A stretch of 64,000 bases of DNA from Rhizobiales bacterium YIM 77505 (GCA_000745135.1 JQNH01000001.1:1798001-1862000); one strand, 5' to 3'; shown: positions 43,079 to 53,042, counted from the stretch's first letter. Numbers and translations are program-made. Notes: generated by a model not told the origin, from the letters alone.

Positions 43079-44056
43079 ATGCCTTCCTTGGGCGACTGGA
43101 GTGTTCCACTGGCCGTGCAGCCCCGCCCGGGCGACTACGCCTATGACTTGGAAACGGCCCTCTCCTCTGTTGTAAGCGTGAGCGCCCATGTGCCGCCCGA
43201 CGCCTTTACGGCGGAGACGCTTGGCACGGAGCGCGCCGGCAACGGCGTCCTCATCCGGGAAGATGGGCTCGTCCTGACCATTGGCTATTTGGTGACCGAG
43301 GCTGAAACGATCTGGCTCACGTCGCCCGATGGGCAGGCGGCGCCCGGCCATGTGCTCGGCTACGATCAGGTGACGGGTTTTGGCCTTGTCCAGGCGCTCG
43401 CCCCTCTTGATCTTCCCTTCCTTGCTCTCGGCGCCTCGCGGGATGCGGCAGTGGGCGAACGCGTTGTCGTGGCGGGCGCTGGAGGGCGCACACGCTCCGT
43501 CGCGGCCTATGTGGTGGCACGCCAGGAGTTCGCCGGGTATTGGGAATACCTCCTCGAGGACGCCATCTTCACGGCGCCCGCCCATCCGCACTGGGGCGGC
43601 GCAGCGCTGATCGGGCCTGCGGGCGATCTCTTGGGCATCGGCTCGCTCCATGTCCAGCAGCAGATCGGGCCGGGACGCACCGCCCATCTCAACATGGTTG
43701 TCCCGACCGACCTCCTATCGCCGATCCTGGAGGACCTCATCAGCATCGGCCGCCCGCGCCGCCCGCCCCGTCCCTGGCTCGGCCTGTTCGCATCCGAAGC
43801 GGAAGATCAGGTCGTGGTGGTCGGTCTTGCCGGCAAAGGCCCCGCCGCGCGCGCTGGACTGCGCGCTGGTGATGTCATCGTGGCGGTGGCTGGACACGAG
43901 GTGAGTACCCTCGCTGAGTTCTACCGTGCCGTTTGGGCCCTGGGCGAGGCGGGATGCGATGTGCCCCTGACGCTACGGCGAGAGGCGGATGTCTTCGATG
44001 TGCGGGTCACTTCCGGCGACCGCAACCGCTTCCTGAAGGCGCCGCGTCTCCACTGA
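43079..44056 (+). CDS. HtrA-like S1C/PDZ protein lacking the catalytic triad (pseudoprotease)
   Basis: From the ATG at 43079 (AAGGAGGAG upstream) the protein has 325 residues and no signal peptide. It follows the HtrA plan: chymotrypsin-like domain (about 25-225) and one PDZ domain (about 235-320; GLAGKGPAARAGLRAGDVIV). Aligned by eye to DegP, the catalytic positions are changed: His of NNHV is Tyr70 (TIGYLV), Asp of SDIALL is Gly100 (VTGFGLVQ), and Ser of GNSGG is Trp172 (PHWGGAAL). The fold landmarks (GNGVLIREDGLVLT, GDLLGIG) remain. It should be proteolytically dead and could act as a chaperone or scaffold. It ends near the rplQ terminator. Confidence 0.85.
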   Translation: MPSLGDWSVPLAVQPRPGDYAYDLETALSSVVSVSAHVPPDAFTAETLGTERAGNGVLIREDGLVLTIGYLVTEAETIWLTSPDGQAAPGHVLGYDQVTGFGLVQALAPLDLPFLALGASRDAAVGERVVVAGAGGRTRSVAAYVVARQEFAGYWEYLLEDAIFTAPAHPHWGGAALIGPAGDLLGIGSLHVQQQIGPGRTAHLNMVVPTDLLSPILEDLISIGRPRRPPRPWLGLFASEAEDQVVVVGLAGKGPAARAGLRAGDVIVAVAGHEVSTLAEFYRAVWALGEAGCDVPLTLRREADVFDVRVTSGDRNRFLKAPRLH

Positions 44057-44074
44057 GAGCGACGAGCGCTTCGC

Positions 44075-44105
44075 CAAATAAAAAGGGCGGCAAATATGCC
44101 GCCCT
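44075..44105 (-). terminator. Intrinsic terminator of the ribosomal superoperon
   Basis: A 9-bp stem (AGGGCGGCA/TGCCGCCCT, 44084-44092 with 44097-44105) followed on the minus strand by TTTTTATTT lies 25 bases after the rplQ stop. It is a classical Rho-independent terminator and also lies downstream of the convergent HtrA-like gene. Confidence 0.9.
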
Positions 44106-44129
44106 CTCATGCAGGTGGCTGGGCGCGCC

Positions 44130-44552
44130 TCACGCGGCGCTCTCAACCACTTCCGTCTTCTGGGTCGGGCCGGAGTCCTGGCCCCGGGCATCAACATCGC
44201 GATCGACCAGCTCGATCACCGCCATCGGCGCATTGTCGCCATAGCGGAAACCTGCCTTCAACACGCGCGTATACCCACCCGGGCGCTCCTTATAGCGGGG
44301 CCCGAGCACATCGAAGAGCTTCTTCACCATCGCCTCGTCGCGCAACCGCGCCATGGCGAGGCGGCGGGCGTGGAGATCACCGCGCTTGCCGAGCGTGATC
44401 AGCTTCTCGACCACCGGGCGAAGGTCCTTCGCCTTGGGCAGGGTGGTGATGATCTGCTCGTGCTTGATGAGCGCGGCCGACATGTTGGCGAACATCGCCT
44501 GACGATGCTCGGACGTGCGGTTGAGGCGGCGACCCCTGTAGCCGTGACGCAT
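44130..44552 (-). CDS. rplQ: 50S ribosomal protein L17
   Basis: This 140-residue protein starts [20 protein letters not shown], typical of L17, which binds 23S rRNA near the exit of the peptide tunnel. Last gene of the alpha operon, followed by the terminator. The C-terminal extension ([20 protein letters not shown]) is acidic and typical of alphaproteobacterial forms. Confidence 0.97.
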   Translation of the reverse strand: MRHGYRGRRLNRTSEHRQAMFANMSAALIKHEQIITTLPKAKDLRPVVEKLITLGKRGDLHARRLAMARLRDEAMVKKLFDVLGPRYKERPGGYTRVLKAGFRYGDNAPMAVIELVDRDVDARGQDSGPTQKTEVVESAA

Positions 44553-44683
44553 GGCTCTCTCCTTCCGTTCTCCGGCCGCCGTGCCAAGGGTCGGCCGGTC
44601 TTTGGTTATGGCGATCGGGAGTGGGCGGCCCGACGGTCGATCACGAACAGGGCCGACAATGCACTTCCTATCGCCGGTTGCCG

Positions 44684-45703
44684 TCAGTAGTGCTCCTCGA
44701 AGCGCTTGGCGAGATCCTCGATGTTGTCCGGCGGCCAGCCGGGCACCTCCATTCCGAGATGGAGGCCCATTCCAGCGAGCACTTCCTTGATCTCGTTCAG
44801 CGACTTGCGGCCGAAGTTCGGCGTGCGGAGCATCTCCGCCTCCGTCTTCTGGATGAGGTCGCCGATATAGACGATGTTGTCGTTCTTGAGGCAGTTCGCG
44901 GAGCGCACCGAGAGCTCGAGCTCGTCCACCTTCTTGAGCAGCGCTGGATTGAAGGGAAGCTGCGGCGCGAGCGAAGGCGCCTCCTCCTTGCGGGGCTCCT
45001 CGAAGTTCACGAAGACCGCGAGCTGGTCCTGTATGATGCGGGCTGCATAGGCGATGGCATCCTCAGGGCTCAGGGCCCCGTTGGTCTCCACCGTCATGGT
45101 CAGCTTGTCGTAGTCGAGAATCTGGCCTTCGCGCGTGTTCTCAACGCGATAGGAGACCTTCTTCACCGGCGAATAGAGCGAATCGACCGGGATCAGCCCA
45201 ATCGGCGCGTCCTCCGGCCGGTTGCGCTCGGCGGGGACATAGCCCTTGCCCACCGCGACCGTGAACTCCATGCGGATCTCGGCGCCTTCGTCCAGGGTGC
45301 AGAGTACCAGGTCCGGGTTCAGGATCTGGATATCGCCGACCGTGTTGATGTCGCCGGCTGTGACGAGGCCGGGGCCGGTCTTGCGCAGGGTCATGCGCTT
45401 CGTGCCCTCGCCCTGCATCTTGACGGCGATGGACTTGATGTTCAGCACGATGTCCGTCACGTCCTCGCGAACGCCGGGGATCGACGAGAACTCGTGGAGG
45501 ACGCCGTCGATATGGACGGAGGTCACCGCCGCACCCTGAAGCGAGGACAGGAGCACGCGCCGCAATGCATTGCCGAGCGTCGTGCCGAAGCCCCGCTCCA
45601 GCGGCTCGGCTACGACCGTGGCGACGCGCTTCGGATCGTCGCCCGGCGTGACATCGAGCTTGCTCGGCTTGATAAGGTCTTGCCAGTTCTTTTGGATGGC
45701 CAC
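44684..45703 (-). CDS. rpoA: RNA polymerase subunit alpha
   Basis: The start is GTG at 45703 (AGAGG eight bases upstream), giving 339 residues, the normal length. The N-terminal dimerisation domain (about 1-235; [20 protein letters not shown]) is joined by a linker to the C-terminal domain (about 255-330; [20 protein letters not shown]), which contacts promoter UP elements and activators. The upstream gap to rpsK contains repeated GGCGAATGG units close to the ribosome site, so its translation could be modulated by RNA folding. Confidence 0.97.
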   Translation of the reverse strand: MAIQKNWQDLIKPSKLDVTPGDDPKRVATVVAEPLERGFGTTLGNALRRVLLSSLQGAAVTSVHIDGVLHEFSSIPGVREDVTDIVLNIKSIAVKMQGEGTKRMTLRKTGPGLVTAGDINTVGDIQILNPDLVLCTLDEGAEIRMEFTVAVGKGYVPAERNRPEDAPIGLIPVDSLYSPVKKVSYRVENTREGQILDYDKLTMTVETNGALSPEDAIAYAARIIQDQLAVFVNFEEPRKEEAPSLAPQLPFNPALLKKVDELELSVRSANCLKNDNIVYIGDLIQKTEAEMLRTPNFGRKSLNEIKEVLAGMGLHLGMEVPGWPPDNIEDLAKRFEEHY

Positions 45704-45716
45704 GGCTACACCTCTA

Positions 45717-45775
45717 GGCGAATGGTAAGTGGCGAATGGCGAATGGGAGCGGCGAACAGGCTGACGCCATTCGCC
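45717..45775. repeat. GGCGAATGG direct repeats with inverted copy upstream of rpoA
   Basis: Three copies of GGCGAATGG (45717, 45731, 45738) and one inverted copy CCATTCGCC (45767-45775) lie between rpsK and rpoA. In the message the inverted copy can pair with any of the three, the last of which adjoins the rpoA ribosome site. Confidence 0.8.
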
Positions 45776-45800
45776 TTCGGCCAATCGCAGTTCGCAGATT

Positions 45801-46190
45801 TCAGACGCGGCGGCGCTTGCGCGGCCGGCAGCCATTGTGGGGGATGGGCGTCACGTCGCGGATCGAGGTGACCGTGAACCCAGCCGCCTGCAGCGCGCGC
45901 AGGGCCGACTCACGCCCGGACCCCGGCCCCGAGACCTCCACCTCGAGGGTCCGCATGCCATGCTCCGCGGCCTTGCGGGCGGCGTCCTCGGCGGCCACCT
46001 GGGCCGCATAGGGAGTGGACTTCCGCGACCCCTTGAAGCCCATCGCGCCGGCGGAGGACCAGGAGATCGTGTTGCCCTGCGCGTCCGTGATGGTGATGAT
46101 CGTGTTGTTGAACGACGCGTTCACATGGGCCACGCCCGAGACGATGTTCTTGCGCTCACGGCGACGAACGCGGGTGACTTCCTTAGCCAT
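45801..46190 (-). CDS. rpsK: 30S ribosomal protein S11
   Basis: From the ATG at 46190 the protein has 129 residues, the standard length. Family segments: [20 protein letters not shown] and the C-terminal RPRKRRRV, which lies near the mRNA channel on the platform of the small subunit. Part of the alpha operon between rpsM and rpoA. Confidence 0.97.
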   Translation of the reverse strand: MAKEVTRVRRRERKNIVSGVAHVNASFNNTIITITDAQGNTISWSSAGAMGFKGSRKSTPYAAQVAAEDAARKAAEHGMRTLEVEVSGPGSGRESALRALQAAGFTVTSIRDVTPIPHNGCRPRKRRRV

Positions 46191-46340
46191 TCGTTGATCC
46201 TTCAAGCGCGCCCGTGATGCCAGGCGCTGGGGATTTCATTTCACTTATCATTCCGGTCGAGGCGAAGCGCCGAGCCGGGTTCGTTGGAGAGGTTCGGGCC
46301 CTCATAAGCCAGCCCGGATCGGCGCCGCGCCATCCAGGAT

Positions 46341-46365
46341 GAGGTTGAGGCGCAGCCTCGACCTC
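46341..46365 (-). promoter_or_regulatory. Hairpin directly after the rpsM stop
   Basis: On the minus strand GAGGTCGAGGC and GCCTCAACCTC pair around a TGC loop, with one mismatch, starting at the rpsM stop. It has no T tract. It may set the ratio of rpsM to rpsK-rpoA-rplQ message or stabilise the upstream 3' end. Confidence 0.4.
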
Positions 46366-46732
46366 ACTTCTTCTTGCCGGCGATGGGCTTCGCCTTGCCC
46401 TTGCGGGTACGGGCGTTGGTGTGCGTCCGCTGGCCTCGGACCGGCAGGCTGCGACGGTGGCGCAGGCCGCGATAGCAGCCGAGGTCCATCAGCCGCTTGA
46501 TGTTCATGGCCACTTCACGACGCAGATCGCCCTCGACCACATAGTCGCGGTCAATGGTCTCGCGGATCTGGAGCACCTCGGCGTCCGTCAACTGGTTTAC
46601 GCGGCGCTCAGGCGGAATGCCCACCTTGTCGACGATCTCCTGGGCCTTCTTGGGGCCGATGCCATGGATATATTGCAGCGCGATCACCACGCGCTTGTTG
46701 GTCGGGATATTGACGCCTGCGATGCGGGCCAC
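46364..46732 (-). CDS. rpsM: 30S ribosomal protein S13
   Basis: The start is GTG at 46732 ([20 protein letters not shown]), giving 122 residues, the standard length. The helix-two-turn-helix RNA-binding part and the basic tail ([20 protein letters not shown]) are present. S13 sits in the head of the small subunit and contacts the large subunit. First gene of the alpha group, about 190 bases after adk. Confidence 0.96.
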   Translation of the reverse strand: MARIAGVNIPTNKRVVIALQYIHGIGPKKAQEIVDKVGIPPERRVNQLTDAEVLQIRETIDRDYVVEGDLRREVAMNIKRLMDLGCYRGLRHRRSLPVRGQRTHTNARTRKGKAKPIAGKKK

Positions 46733-46921
46733 GTTCAATCTCCATTTGGCTCGGAGGCGAGCTCCGAGGGTCCTTGTTTCGCGCGTCCGGTGGAGCCCGG
46801 CCCATGCGCGGTTTGTTCTTCCGAAAACACGAAAAACCCGCAGCGCCTCCTCAGGAAGGTGCGCCAGGGCCCCTGCAGTTCTCAAAGAGAAGCGCGCGCA
46901 TAGCGCATCTGGCTTCGTCCG

Positions 46922-47518
46922 TCAACCCCGGCCTCTCCGACCTTCGAGTACTTCGAAAATGGCCCGCGTGACCTCGTCGATGGGTCTCATGCCATCGATT
47001 TCGATAAGTTGACCGCGGGCCTTGTAGTAGGGCGCCACCACGGCCGTGTCGCGGTTGTAGGCGGCGAGCCGCGTCTTGAACACCTCGGGATCGTCGTCCT
47101 TGCGGACTGGTTCGCCGCGTGCCTTGGCCTCGGCGGCCCGATTAGCGATGCGGCCGAGCAACGCGTCCTGATCGACGACGAAGGCAAGCACGGCGTCGAG
47201 CTTCAGCCCCTTGTCGGCGAGCATCCGGTCGAGTGCCTCCGCCTGGGCGACCGTGCGCGGGAAACCATCCAGGATGAATCCCTTCTGCGCATCCGGCGCC
47301 TCGATGCGCTCTGCAACGATGCCGATCACGATATCGTCGGAGACGAGACCGCCCGCCTCCATTACGGCCTTGGCCCGCCGCCCGATGGGCGTTTCGGCTG
47401 CCACGGCCGCACGCAGCATGTCGCCGGTCGAAAGCTGCGGGATGCCGTAGCGCTCCACGATCCGTGCCGCCTGCGTTCCCTTTCCCGCTCCCGGCGGCCC
47501 AAGAAGGATGATTCTCAT
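46922..47518 (-). CDS. adk: Adenylate kinase
   Basis: Catalyses AMP + ATP to 2 ADP in the cytoplasm. This 198-residue protein has the P-loop GPPGAGKGTQ at residues 7-16, the AMP-binding region STGDMLRAAV and the FPRT motif (LDGFPRTVAQAEAL). The LID is short, without the four-cysteine zinc site, which is usual for alphaproteobacteria. Located between secY and rpsM, the usual position in the spc operon. Confidence 0.96.
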   Translation of the reverse strand: MRIILLGPPGAGKGTQAARIVERYGIPQLSTGDMLRAAVAAETPIGRRAKAVMEAGGLVSDDIVIGIVAERIEAPDAQKGFILDGFPRTVAQAEALDRMLADKGLKLDAVLAFVVDQDALLGRIANRAAEAKARGEPVRKDDDPEVFKTRLAAYNRDTAVVAPYYKARGQLIEIDGMRPIDEVTRAIFEVLEGRRGRG

Positions 47519-47565
47519 CGAAGCGTCGCCCCTCTACGCCGCCCGAAACCGCCGGATGGCGGCTG

Positions 47566-48903
47566 TCAACGGCGCCTTGCCCCCCTCAGTTTCGCCTTCT
47601 TCACGAGTCCCTCGTACTGGTGCGCAAGCAGGTGACCGTGGATCTGGGCGACCGTGTCCATGGTCACTGAGACCACGATCAGGAGGGACGTGCCGCCGAA
47701 GTAGAACGGCAGCGCTGCATAGGAGATCAAGAATTCGGGAATCAGGCAGACGACGGTCAGATAGGCCGCGCCGATGACCGTGATCCGCGTCAGCACATAG
47801 TCGATGAAATCGGCGGTCCGCTCGCCCGGCCGGATACCGGGAATGAAGCCGCCATGCTTCTTCAGGTTGTCCGCCGTTTCCTGCGGATTGAAGACGATGG
47901 CCGTGTAGAAGAAGGCGAAGAAGATGATGAGGGCCGCGTACAAGAGCATGTACAGCGGCCGCCCATGGCCGACATAGGCCGTGATGGTCGACAGGATGCC
48001 GGTCCCGCCCTGGTTCGCCTGGAAGCTCGCGATGGTCGCGGGCAGCAACAAGAGCGAAGAGGCAAAGATCGGCGGGATCACGCCCGAGGTGTTGAGCTTC
48101 AGCGGCAGGAACGAGGTCTGACCCTCGTACATCCGGTTGCCGACCTGGCGCTTGGGGTAGTTGATCAAGAGCCGGCGCTGCGCCCGCTCCATGAAGACGC
48201 AGAAATAGATGACCCCAACGGCCATGACGAGCACGCCCAGGATAAGCCCTGTCGAGATCGCGCCCTGCCGGCCGAGCTCGAGCGTGCCGGCCAGAGCTGA
48301 AGGCAGGTTCGCCACGATGCCTGCGAAGATGATGAGCGACGAGCCGTTGCCGATGCCGCGTGCGGTGATCTGCTCGCCCAGCCACATCAGGAAGAGGGTC
48401 CCGCCGGTGAGCGTGATCACCGTCGAGACGACGAAGAACAGCCCCGGCTCCTGAACGATGTTGCCGGCGCTCTGCAGACCGACCGCGATGCCCCAGGACT
48501 GGAACACCGCCAACACGACCGTCAGATAGCGCGTGTACTGGTTGATGACCTTACGTCCCGACTCGCCCTCCTTCTTGAGCGCCTCGAGGGTCGGGACGAC
48601 GGAGGTCAGCAGCTGGATGATGATCGATGCCGAGATGTACGGCATGATGTTGAGGGCGAAGATCGCCATCCGCTCGACGGCGCCGCCCGCGAACATGTTG
48701 AACAAGCCGAGCACGCCGCCCGCAGCACTCTGGAAGCTCTGCCGCAGCGCCTCCGGGTCGATGCCGGGAAGCGGGATATAAGTGCCAAGCCGGTAGACGA
48801 TAAGCGCGCCGAGCGTGAACCAGATGCGCTTTTTCAGCTCCTCGGCTTTGGCGATGGCGCCGAAGTTGATGTTGGCCGCGAGTTGTTCGGCTGCGGAGGC
48901 CAT
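47566..48903 (-). CDS. secY: Protein translocase channel subunit SecY
   Basis: This 445-residue protein with about ten transmembrane helices forms the SecYEG channel for secreted and membrane proteins. Family parts include RIWFTLGALIVYRLGTYIPL at the start, the plug-region GGAVERMAIFALNIMPYISA and the cytoplasmic loop PKRQVGNRMYEGQTSFLPLK. It lies between rplO and adk in the spc operon. Confidence 0.97.
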   Translation of the reverse strand: MASAAEQLAANINFGAIAKAEELKKRIWFTLGALIVYRLGTYIPLPGIDPEALRQSFQSAAGGVLGLFNMFAGGAVERMAIFALNIMPYISASIIIQLLTSVVPTLEALKKEGESGRKVINQYTRYLTVVLAVFQSWGIAVGLQSAGNIVQEPGLFFVVSTVITLTGGTLFLMWLGEQITARGIGNGSSLIIFAGIVANLPSALAGTLELGRQGAISTGLILGVLVMAVGVIYFCVFMERAQRRLLINYPKRQVGNRMYEGQTSFLPLKLNTSGVIPPIFASSLLLLPATIASFQANQGGTGILSTITAYVGHGRPLYMLLYAALIIFFAFFYTAIVFNPQETADNLKKHGGFIPGIRPGERTADFIDYVLTRITVIGAAYLTVVCLIPEFLISYAALPFYFGGTSLLIVVSVTMDTVAQIHGHLLAHQYEGLVKKAKLRGARRR

Positions 48904-49004
48904 GATCTGTCCTCAAAGCTTGCGGACCGGGCTCCGGTCGCGCGAGCGGCGGCCTCGCGAGGAACGCGCGGGCCGCCGCCAGTCACTGCGATGTGGGGCG
49001 GCGG

Positions 49005-49484
49005 TCAGCCCTGCGCAACCGCCTCAGCGCCTAGGATGGTCACCGATCCCCCTGCCCGCTCGATTGCCTCACGAGCCGCCTTGGACGCCCCTGCAACAGC
49101 AAACGACAGCTTGGCGGAGAATTCGCCTACACCAAGGATCTTCACGCCGTCCCGCGGCTTCGAGACCACACCCGCGGCCACCAGCGTCTCGACTGTGATC
49201 GGCGCATCCGTCGCCAGCTTGCCGGCATTCACCGCCTCCTGGATACGGCCGAGATTGACCTCGTTGAGGTCGCGCCGATGGGGCGGGTTGAATCCGCGCT
49301 TCGGGAGGCGCCGATGCAGCGGCATCTGGCCGCCTTCGAAGCCCTTGATCGACACGCCCGCGCGAGCCTTCTGACCCTTGACGCCGCGGCCGGCGGTCTT
49401 CCCTTTGCCGGAGCCGATGCCGCGCCCGACGCGGGTCCGGTCCTTGGAGGCGCCGGGGTTGTCACGAATGTCATTCAGCTTCAT
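49005..49484 (-). CDS. rplO: 50S ribosomal protein L15
   Basis: This 159-residue protein begins [20 protein letters not shown] and continues [20 protein letters not shown], the glycine- and lysine-rich extension that threads into 23S rRNA. Normal length for alphaproteobacteria. About 100 bases separate it from secY. Confidence 0.97.
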   Translation of the reverse strand: MKLNDIRDNPGASKDRTRVGRGIGSGKGKTAGRGVKGQKARAGVSIKGFEGGQMPLHRRLPKRGFNPPHRRDLNEVNLGRIQEAVNAGKLATDAPITVETLVAAGVVSKPRDGVKILGVGEFSAKLSFAVAGASKAAREAIERAGGSVTILGAEAVAQG

Positions 49485-49494
49485 CGTCGCCTCC

Positions 49495-49692
49495 TCACCC
49501 GTTCGAAGACGCGTCTTCGACGCGAACGAGGTGCTTCACCTTCCCGATCATGCCGCGCACCTCAGGGGTGTCGGGCAAGGTCGAGGTGCGATGCATCTTG
49601 TTGAGTCCAAGGCCAATCAGCGTCTGACGCTGCTTGGCCTCCCGGCGGATCGGCGATCCGATCTGCCTCACCGTGATCGTCTTTTCAGCCAT
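49495..49692 (-). CDS. rpmD: 50S ribosomal protein L30
   Basis: From the ATG at 49692 the protein has 65 residues: [20 protein letters not shown] and [20 protein letters not shown] are diagnostic. The frame extends upstream to 49710 but the extra residues are not family-like. Ten bases separate it from rplO. Confidence 0.96.
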   Translation of the reverse strand: MAEKTITVRQIGSPIRREAKQRQTLIGLGLNKMHRTSTLPDTPEVRGMIGKVKHLVRVEDASSNG

Positions 49693-49706
49693 GGCCGTCA
49701 CTCCGA

Positions 49707-50279
49707 TCACGATTCCGCACCGGCGCCGTCGGCCTGCTCGGTCTCACGGCGGCGGGCCTGAAGCGTCGAGACCTTGAGCCCCCGGCGCGCAGCCACCGAA
49801 CGGGGGCTGTCCTCGTTCTTCAAGGCATTGAAGGTCGCCCGCACCAAGTTGTAAGGATTTGAAGAGCCGAGCGACTTGGCCACCACGTCCTGCATCCCCA
49901 GCGTCTCGAACACGGCACGCATCGGGCCGCCAGCGATGATGCCGGTGCCCTGCGGAGCAGCGCGCAGGATGACCTTGCCGGCCCCCCAGCGACCCTGCAC
50001 ATCGTGATGGAGCGTCCGCCCCTCCCGCAGTGGCACGCGGATCATGGCGCGCTTGGCCGCGTCCGTCGCCTTGCGGATCGCCTCCGGCACCTCGCGGGCC
50101 TTGCCATGGCCGAAGCCGACGCGCCCCTTCTGGTCGCCGACGACGACAAGCGCCGCAAAGCCGAAGCGCCGCCCGCCTTTCACGACCTTGGCGACGCGAT
50201 TGATGTGGACGAGGCGGTCGACGAATTCGCTGTCGACCCTTTCACGCTCGCCCGAACGCTCTCTTGGTTCTCTTGCCAT
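49707..50279 (-). CDS. rpsE: 30S ribosomal protein S5
   Basis: From the ATG at 50279 the protein has 190 residues. [20 protein letters not shown] and [20 protein letters not shown] are diagnostic. S5 acts in mRNA entry and decoding accuracy. The longer frame starting at 50396 adds sequence without similarity and is rejected. Confidence 0.97.
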   Translation of the reverse strand: MAREPRERSGERERVDSEFVDRLVHINRVAKVVKGGRRFGFAALVVVGDQKGRVGFGHGKAREVPEAIRKATDAAKRAMIRVPLREGRTLHHDVQGRWGAGKVILRAAPQGTGIIAGGPMRAVFETLGMQDVVAKSLGSSNPYNLVRATFNALKNEDSPRSVAARRGLKVSTLQARRRETEQADGAGAES

Positions 50280-50346
50280 CAGCCTTCTCACTTGCGCGGG
50301 CGGCGGGACCCGCTCGCTCCAAAAGGGTCCTGCTAAAACCCGCCGA

Positions 50347-50709
50347 TCAGAATTCCAAGCCGCCTTCGCGGGCGGCGTCGGCCAGCGCCTTGACACGGCC
50401 GTGATAGAGGTAGCCGCCCCGGTCGAAGACCACCTGCTTCACACCGGCCGCCGCGGCGCGCTCGGCGATCAGCCGCCCGACTTCCTTGGCGGCGTTCACG
50501 TCAGCGCCCGTCTTGAGCTTCTCGCGCATCGGTTTCTCGAGCGACGACGCGGCCGCCAGCGTGCGGCCCTGCGCGTCGTCGATCACCTGCGCGTAGATCT
50601 GCTTCGACGAGCGGAACACCGACAGGCGCGGACGTCCATTCGCACTCTTGCGGAGCGCGCGACGCACGCGGGCCTTGCGGCGGTCCTGGGCTCCCAGTTT
50701 CTCAGCCAT
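50347..50709 (-). CDS. rplR: 50S ribosomal protein L18
   Basis: This 120-residue protein has [20 protein letters not shown] and the C-terminal [20 protein letters not shown], diagnostic of L18, which binds 5S rRNA in the central protuberance. About 70 bases separate it from rpsE. Confidence 0.97.
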   Translation of the reverse strand: MAEKLGAQDRRKARVRRALRKSANGRPRLSVFRSSKQIYAQVIDDAQGRTLAAASSLEKPMREKLKTGADVNAAKEVGRLIAERAAAAGVKQVVFDRGGYLYHGRVKALADAAREGGLEF

Positions 50710-50720
50710 GACGGGCGTCC

Positions 50721-51254
50721 TTACTTCTTCTTGCCTTCCTTGCGGAAGATGAACTCGTCGGCGTACTTCACACCCTTGCCCTTGTAGGGTTCGGGTCCGC
50801 GAAACTCGCGAATCTCCGCCGCGACTTGGCCGACCTGCTGCTTGTCGATGCCAGCCACGACGATCTCCGTGGGCTTCGGCGTCGTGATCGTGACCCCGGC
50901 CGGGATGGCGTAGTCCACGTCATGGCTGTAGCCGAGCGACAATTTGAGCACCTTGCCGGCAACCTGGGCGCGATAGCCGACGCCGTTGATCTCAAGCCGC
51001 TTCTCGAAACCTTTGGTCACGCCTTCGACGAGGTTCGCGACCTGGGCACGGGACATGCCCCACTTGGCCCGTGCCGTCTTCGACTCGCTCCGCGGGCTCA
51101 CAGTGATCGCGCCGTTCTCCATCGTGACCGAAACCTCGTCCGGCACGACGAAGGACAGTTCACCCTTTGCACCCTTCAACTTCACGGTCTGCCCGGCGAC
51201 GGAGGCCGTCACTCCCGACGGCACCGCGACCGGCTTCTTGCCTACCCGAGACAT
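50721..51254 (-). CDS. rplF: 50S ribosomal protein L6
   Basis: This 177-residue protein begins [20 protein letters not shown], and its C-terminal domain carries [21 protein letters not shown]6 binds 23S rRNA near the factor-binding site. Normal length. Confidence 0.97.
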   Translation of the reverse strand: MSRVGKKPVAVPSGVTASVAGQTVKLKGAKGELSFVVPDEVSVTMENGAITVSPRSESKTARAKWGMSRAQVANLVEGVTKGFEKRLEINGVGYRAQVAGKVLKLSLGYSHDVDYAIPAGVTITTPKPTEIVVAGIDKQQVGQVAAEIREFRGPEPYKGKGVKYADEFIFRKEGKKK

Positions 51255-51289
51255 TTCTTTTCTCCCGTGGTTCTCGTCGCGCCGGCCGG

Positions 51290-51688
51290 TCAGAAGACCG
51301 TGCAGAGCACTTCGCCGCCCACGTTCCTCTCGCGAGCCTCATGATCGGCCATGACGCCTTGAGGCGTGGAGAGGATGGTGACGCCCAGCCCATCCGCCAC
51401 GCGCGGCATGGCATCGACGGATGTGTAGACACGCCGGCCCGGCTTCGACACCCGCCGCACGGACCGGATCACCGGCTCGCCGTCATGGTATTTCAGCTCG
51501 ATGTTGAACTCCGTGCGGCCGTTGCCGAACTCCACCGTCGAATAGTCGCGGATGTAGCCCTCGGCCTTGAGCACATCGAGCACGCGCGCGCGCAGCTTCG
51601 AGCCCGGCGTCGTCACTGTCCCGAGCCGACGCTGCTGCGCGTTGCGGATGCGGGTGAGCATATCGCCCAGAGGATCGTTGATGGACAT
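51290..51688 (-). CDS. rpsH: 30S ribosomal protein S8
   Basis: This 132-residue protein has [20 protein letters not shown] at the start and GGEVLCTVF at the end, diagnostic of S8, a primary 16S rRNA-binding protein. In enterobacteria S8 represses the spc operon by binding its message; whether it does here is not visible. Confidence 0.97.
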   Translation of the reverse strand: MSINDPLGDMLTRIRNAQQRRLGTVTTPGSKLRARVLDVLKAEGYIRDYSTVEFGNGRTEFNIELKYHDGEPVIRSVRRVSKPGRRVYTSVDAMPRVADGLGVTILSTPQGVMADHEARERNVGGEVLCTVF

Positions 51689-51700
51689 CAGCGCGCCTCC

Positions 51701-52006
51701 TTACCAGCTCGACTTCACAAGGCCTGGGATGAGGCCCTTGGAGCCCAGCTCCCGAAGCGCGATACGCGACATACCGAGCTTGCGATAATACGCCCGCGGG
51801 CGGCCTGTCATTTCGCAGCGGTTGCGCACCCGGGTGGGGTTCGCATTCCGCGGCAACTCGGCCAGCTTGAGGCGCGCCTCGAAGCGCTCCTCCATCGACT
51901 TCGACTGGTCGTTCGCGATCGCGAGCAGTCGCTCGCGCTTGGCGGCGTACTGCTTGACCAGGCGCTTGCGCCGGTTGTTCTTCTCAATCGAGCTCTTCTT
52001 CGCCAT
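51701..52006 (-). CDS. rpsN: 30S ribosomal protein S14
   Basis: This 101-residue protein is the long, zinc-free form ([20 protein letters not shown] at the start; [20 protein letters not shown]). The two-CxxC zinc motif of the short form is absent. It lies between rplE and rpsH. Confidence 0.97.
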   Translation of the reverse strand: MAKKSSIEKNNRRKRLVKQYAAKRERLLAIANDQSKSMEERFEARLKLAELPRNANPTRVRNRCEMTGRPRAYYRKLGMSRIALRELGSKGLIPGLVKSSW

Positions 52007-52045
52007 GTAGCCTCTCTCCGGTGTCCGCGTTTGAGGGCACGTCCC

Positions 52046-52732
52046 TCACTGCCGGAACGGGAAGTTGAAATGTTTCAGGAGCGCGCGCGCCTCGGCGTCG
52101 GTCTTGGCCGTCGTCGCGATGACCACGTCCATGCCCCATACGGCCTCGGCCTTGTCGTAGTTGATCTCGGGGAACACGATGTGTTCCTTGATCCCGAGCG
52201 CGTAGTTGCCGCGTCCATCAAACGACTTCGGGTTGAGTCCACGGAAATCGCGCACGCGCGGCAGCGCGATCGTGATCAGGCGATCCAGGAACTCGTACAT
52301 GCGCGCCTTGCGCAAGGTGACCTTGCAGCCGATCGGCATGTTCTCGCGCACCTTGAATTGCGAGATCGCCTTGCGGGCGCGCGTGATCACGGGCTTCTGC
52401 CCGGCGATGAGCGCCAGGTCCTCGGCGGCGATCGACGCCTTCTTCGAGTCGGAAGTCGACTCCCCGATCCCCATGTTGAGCACGATCTTCTCGATCCGCG
52501 GCACTTCCATGGGGTTCTTGTAGCCGAACTCCTCGATCAGCTTCGGACGCACCACCTCTTCATAATGCCGCTTCATCCGGGGCGTATAGCCGTCGGTCGA
52601 GAGCGGCGCAGGGGCGGGCTTGGGCGCGGCTTCGCTCGCGGTCTGCTTGACAGCCTTCTTCTTCGGCTCGGCGGCCTGGGCCTTCGGCTGCTTGTCCGCC
52701 TTCGGCTTCTCGGACTTCTGCTTCTCAGGCAT
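52046..52732 (-). CDS. rplE: 50S ribosomal protein L5 with N-terminal extension
   Basis: This 228-residue protein contains the complete L5 domain (about 48-228; [40 protein letters not shown]). L5 contacts 5S rRNA and the P-site tRNA. Typical L5 is about 180 residues; here about 45 extra N-terminal residues are Lys/Ala/Pro-rich ([20 protein letters not shown]). The start overlaps the rplX stop by eight bases, which supports the long form. The extension is probably disordered and may bind rRNA. Confidence 0.96.
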   Translation of the reverse strand: MPEKQKSEKPKADKQPKAQAAEPKKKAVKQTASEAAPKPAPAPLSTDGYTPRMKRHYEEVVRPKLIEEFGYKNPMEVPRIEKIVLNMGIGESTSDSKKASIAAEDLALIAGQKPVITRARKAISQFKVRENMPIGCKVTLRKARMYEFLDRLITIALPRVRDFRGLNPKSFDGRGNYALGIKEHIVFPEINYDKAEAVWGMDVVIATTAKTDAEARALLKHFNFPFRQ

Positions 52733-53042
52733 CGATCAGATCTCCCGAACGCTTGGCGAACCGCACCTTGCGCCCGTCGTCCAAAACCTTGAAACCGACC
52801 CGGGTCGGCTTGCCGTCCTTCGGGTCCGCAATCGCCAGATTCGACAGGTGAATCGGCGCTTCCTTGGAAATGATGCCGCCTTCCTGGTTCACGGTCTGGC
52901 GCTGATGGCGCTTGACGATGTTGACGCCGCGCACGAGCGCCCGTCCTTCCTTCGGCATCACCTGGATGACCTCGCCGGTGCGACCTTTGTCGCGCCCGGT
53001 GAGGACGACGACCTTGTCGCCCTTCTTGATTTTCGCGGCCAT
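52725..53042 (-). CDS. rplX: 50S ribosomal protein L24
   Basis: This 105-residue protein has the KOW motif [20 protein letters not shown] at the start. L24 initiates assembly of the large subunit. Its start overlaps the rplN stop by one base and its stop overlaps the start of rplE. Confidence 0.97.
   Translation of the reverse strand: MAAKIKKGDKVVVLTGRDKGRTGEVIQVMPKEGRALVRGVNIVKRHQRQTVNQEGGIISKEAPIHLSNLAIADPKDGKPTRVGFKVLDDGRKVRFAKRSGDLIDA

Noticed and set aside
45717-45775. CRISPR-like array
   Set aside because: Only three 9-base repeats with no uniform spacers; too short and inside a ribosomal operon.
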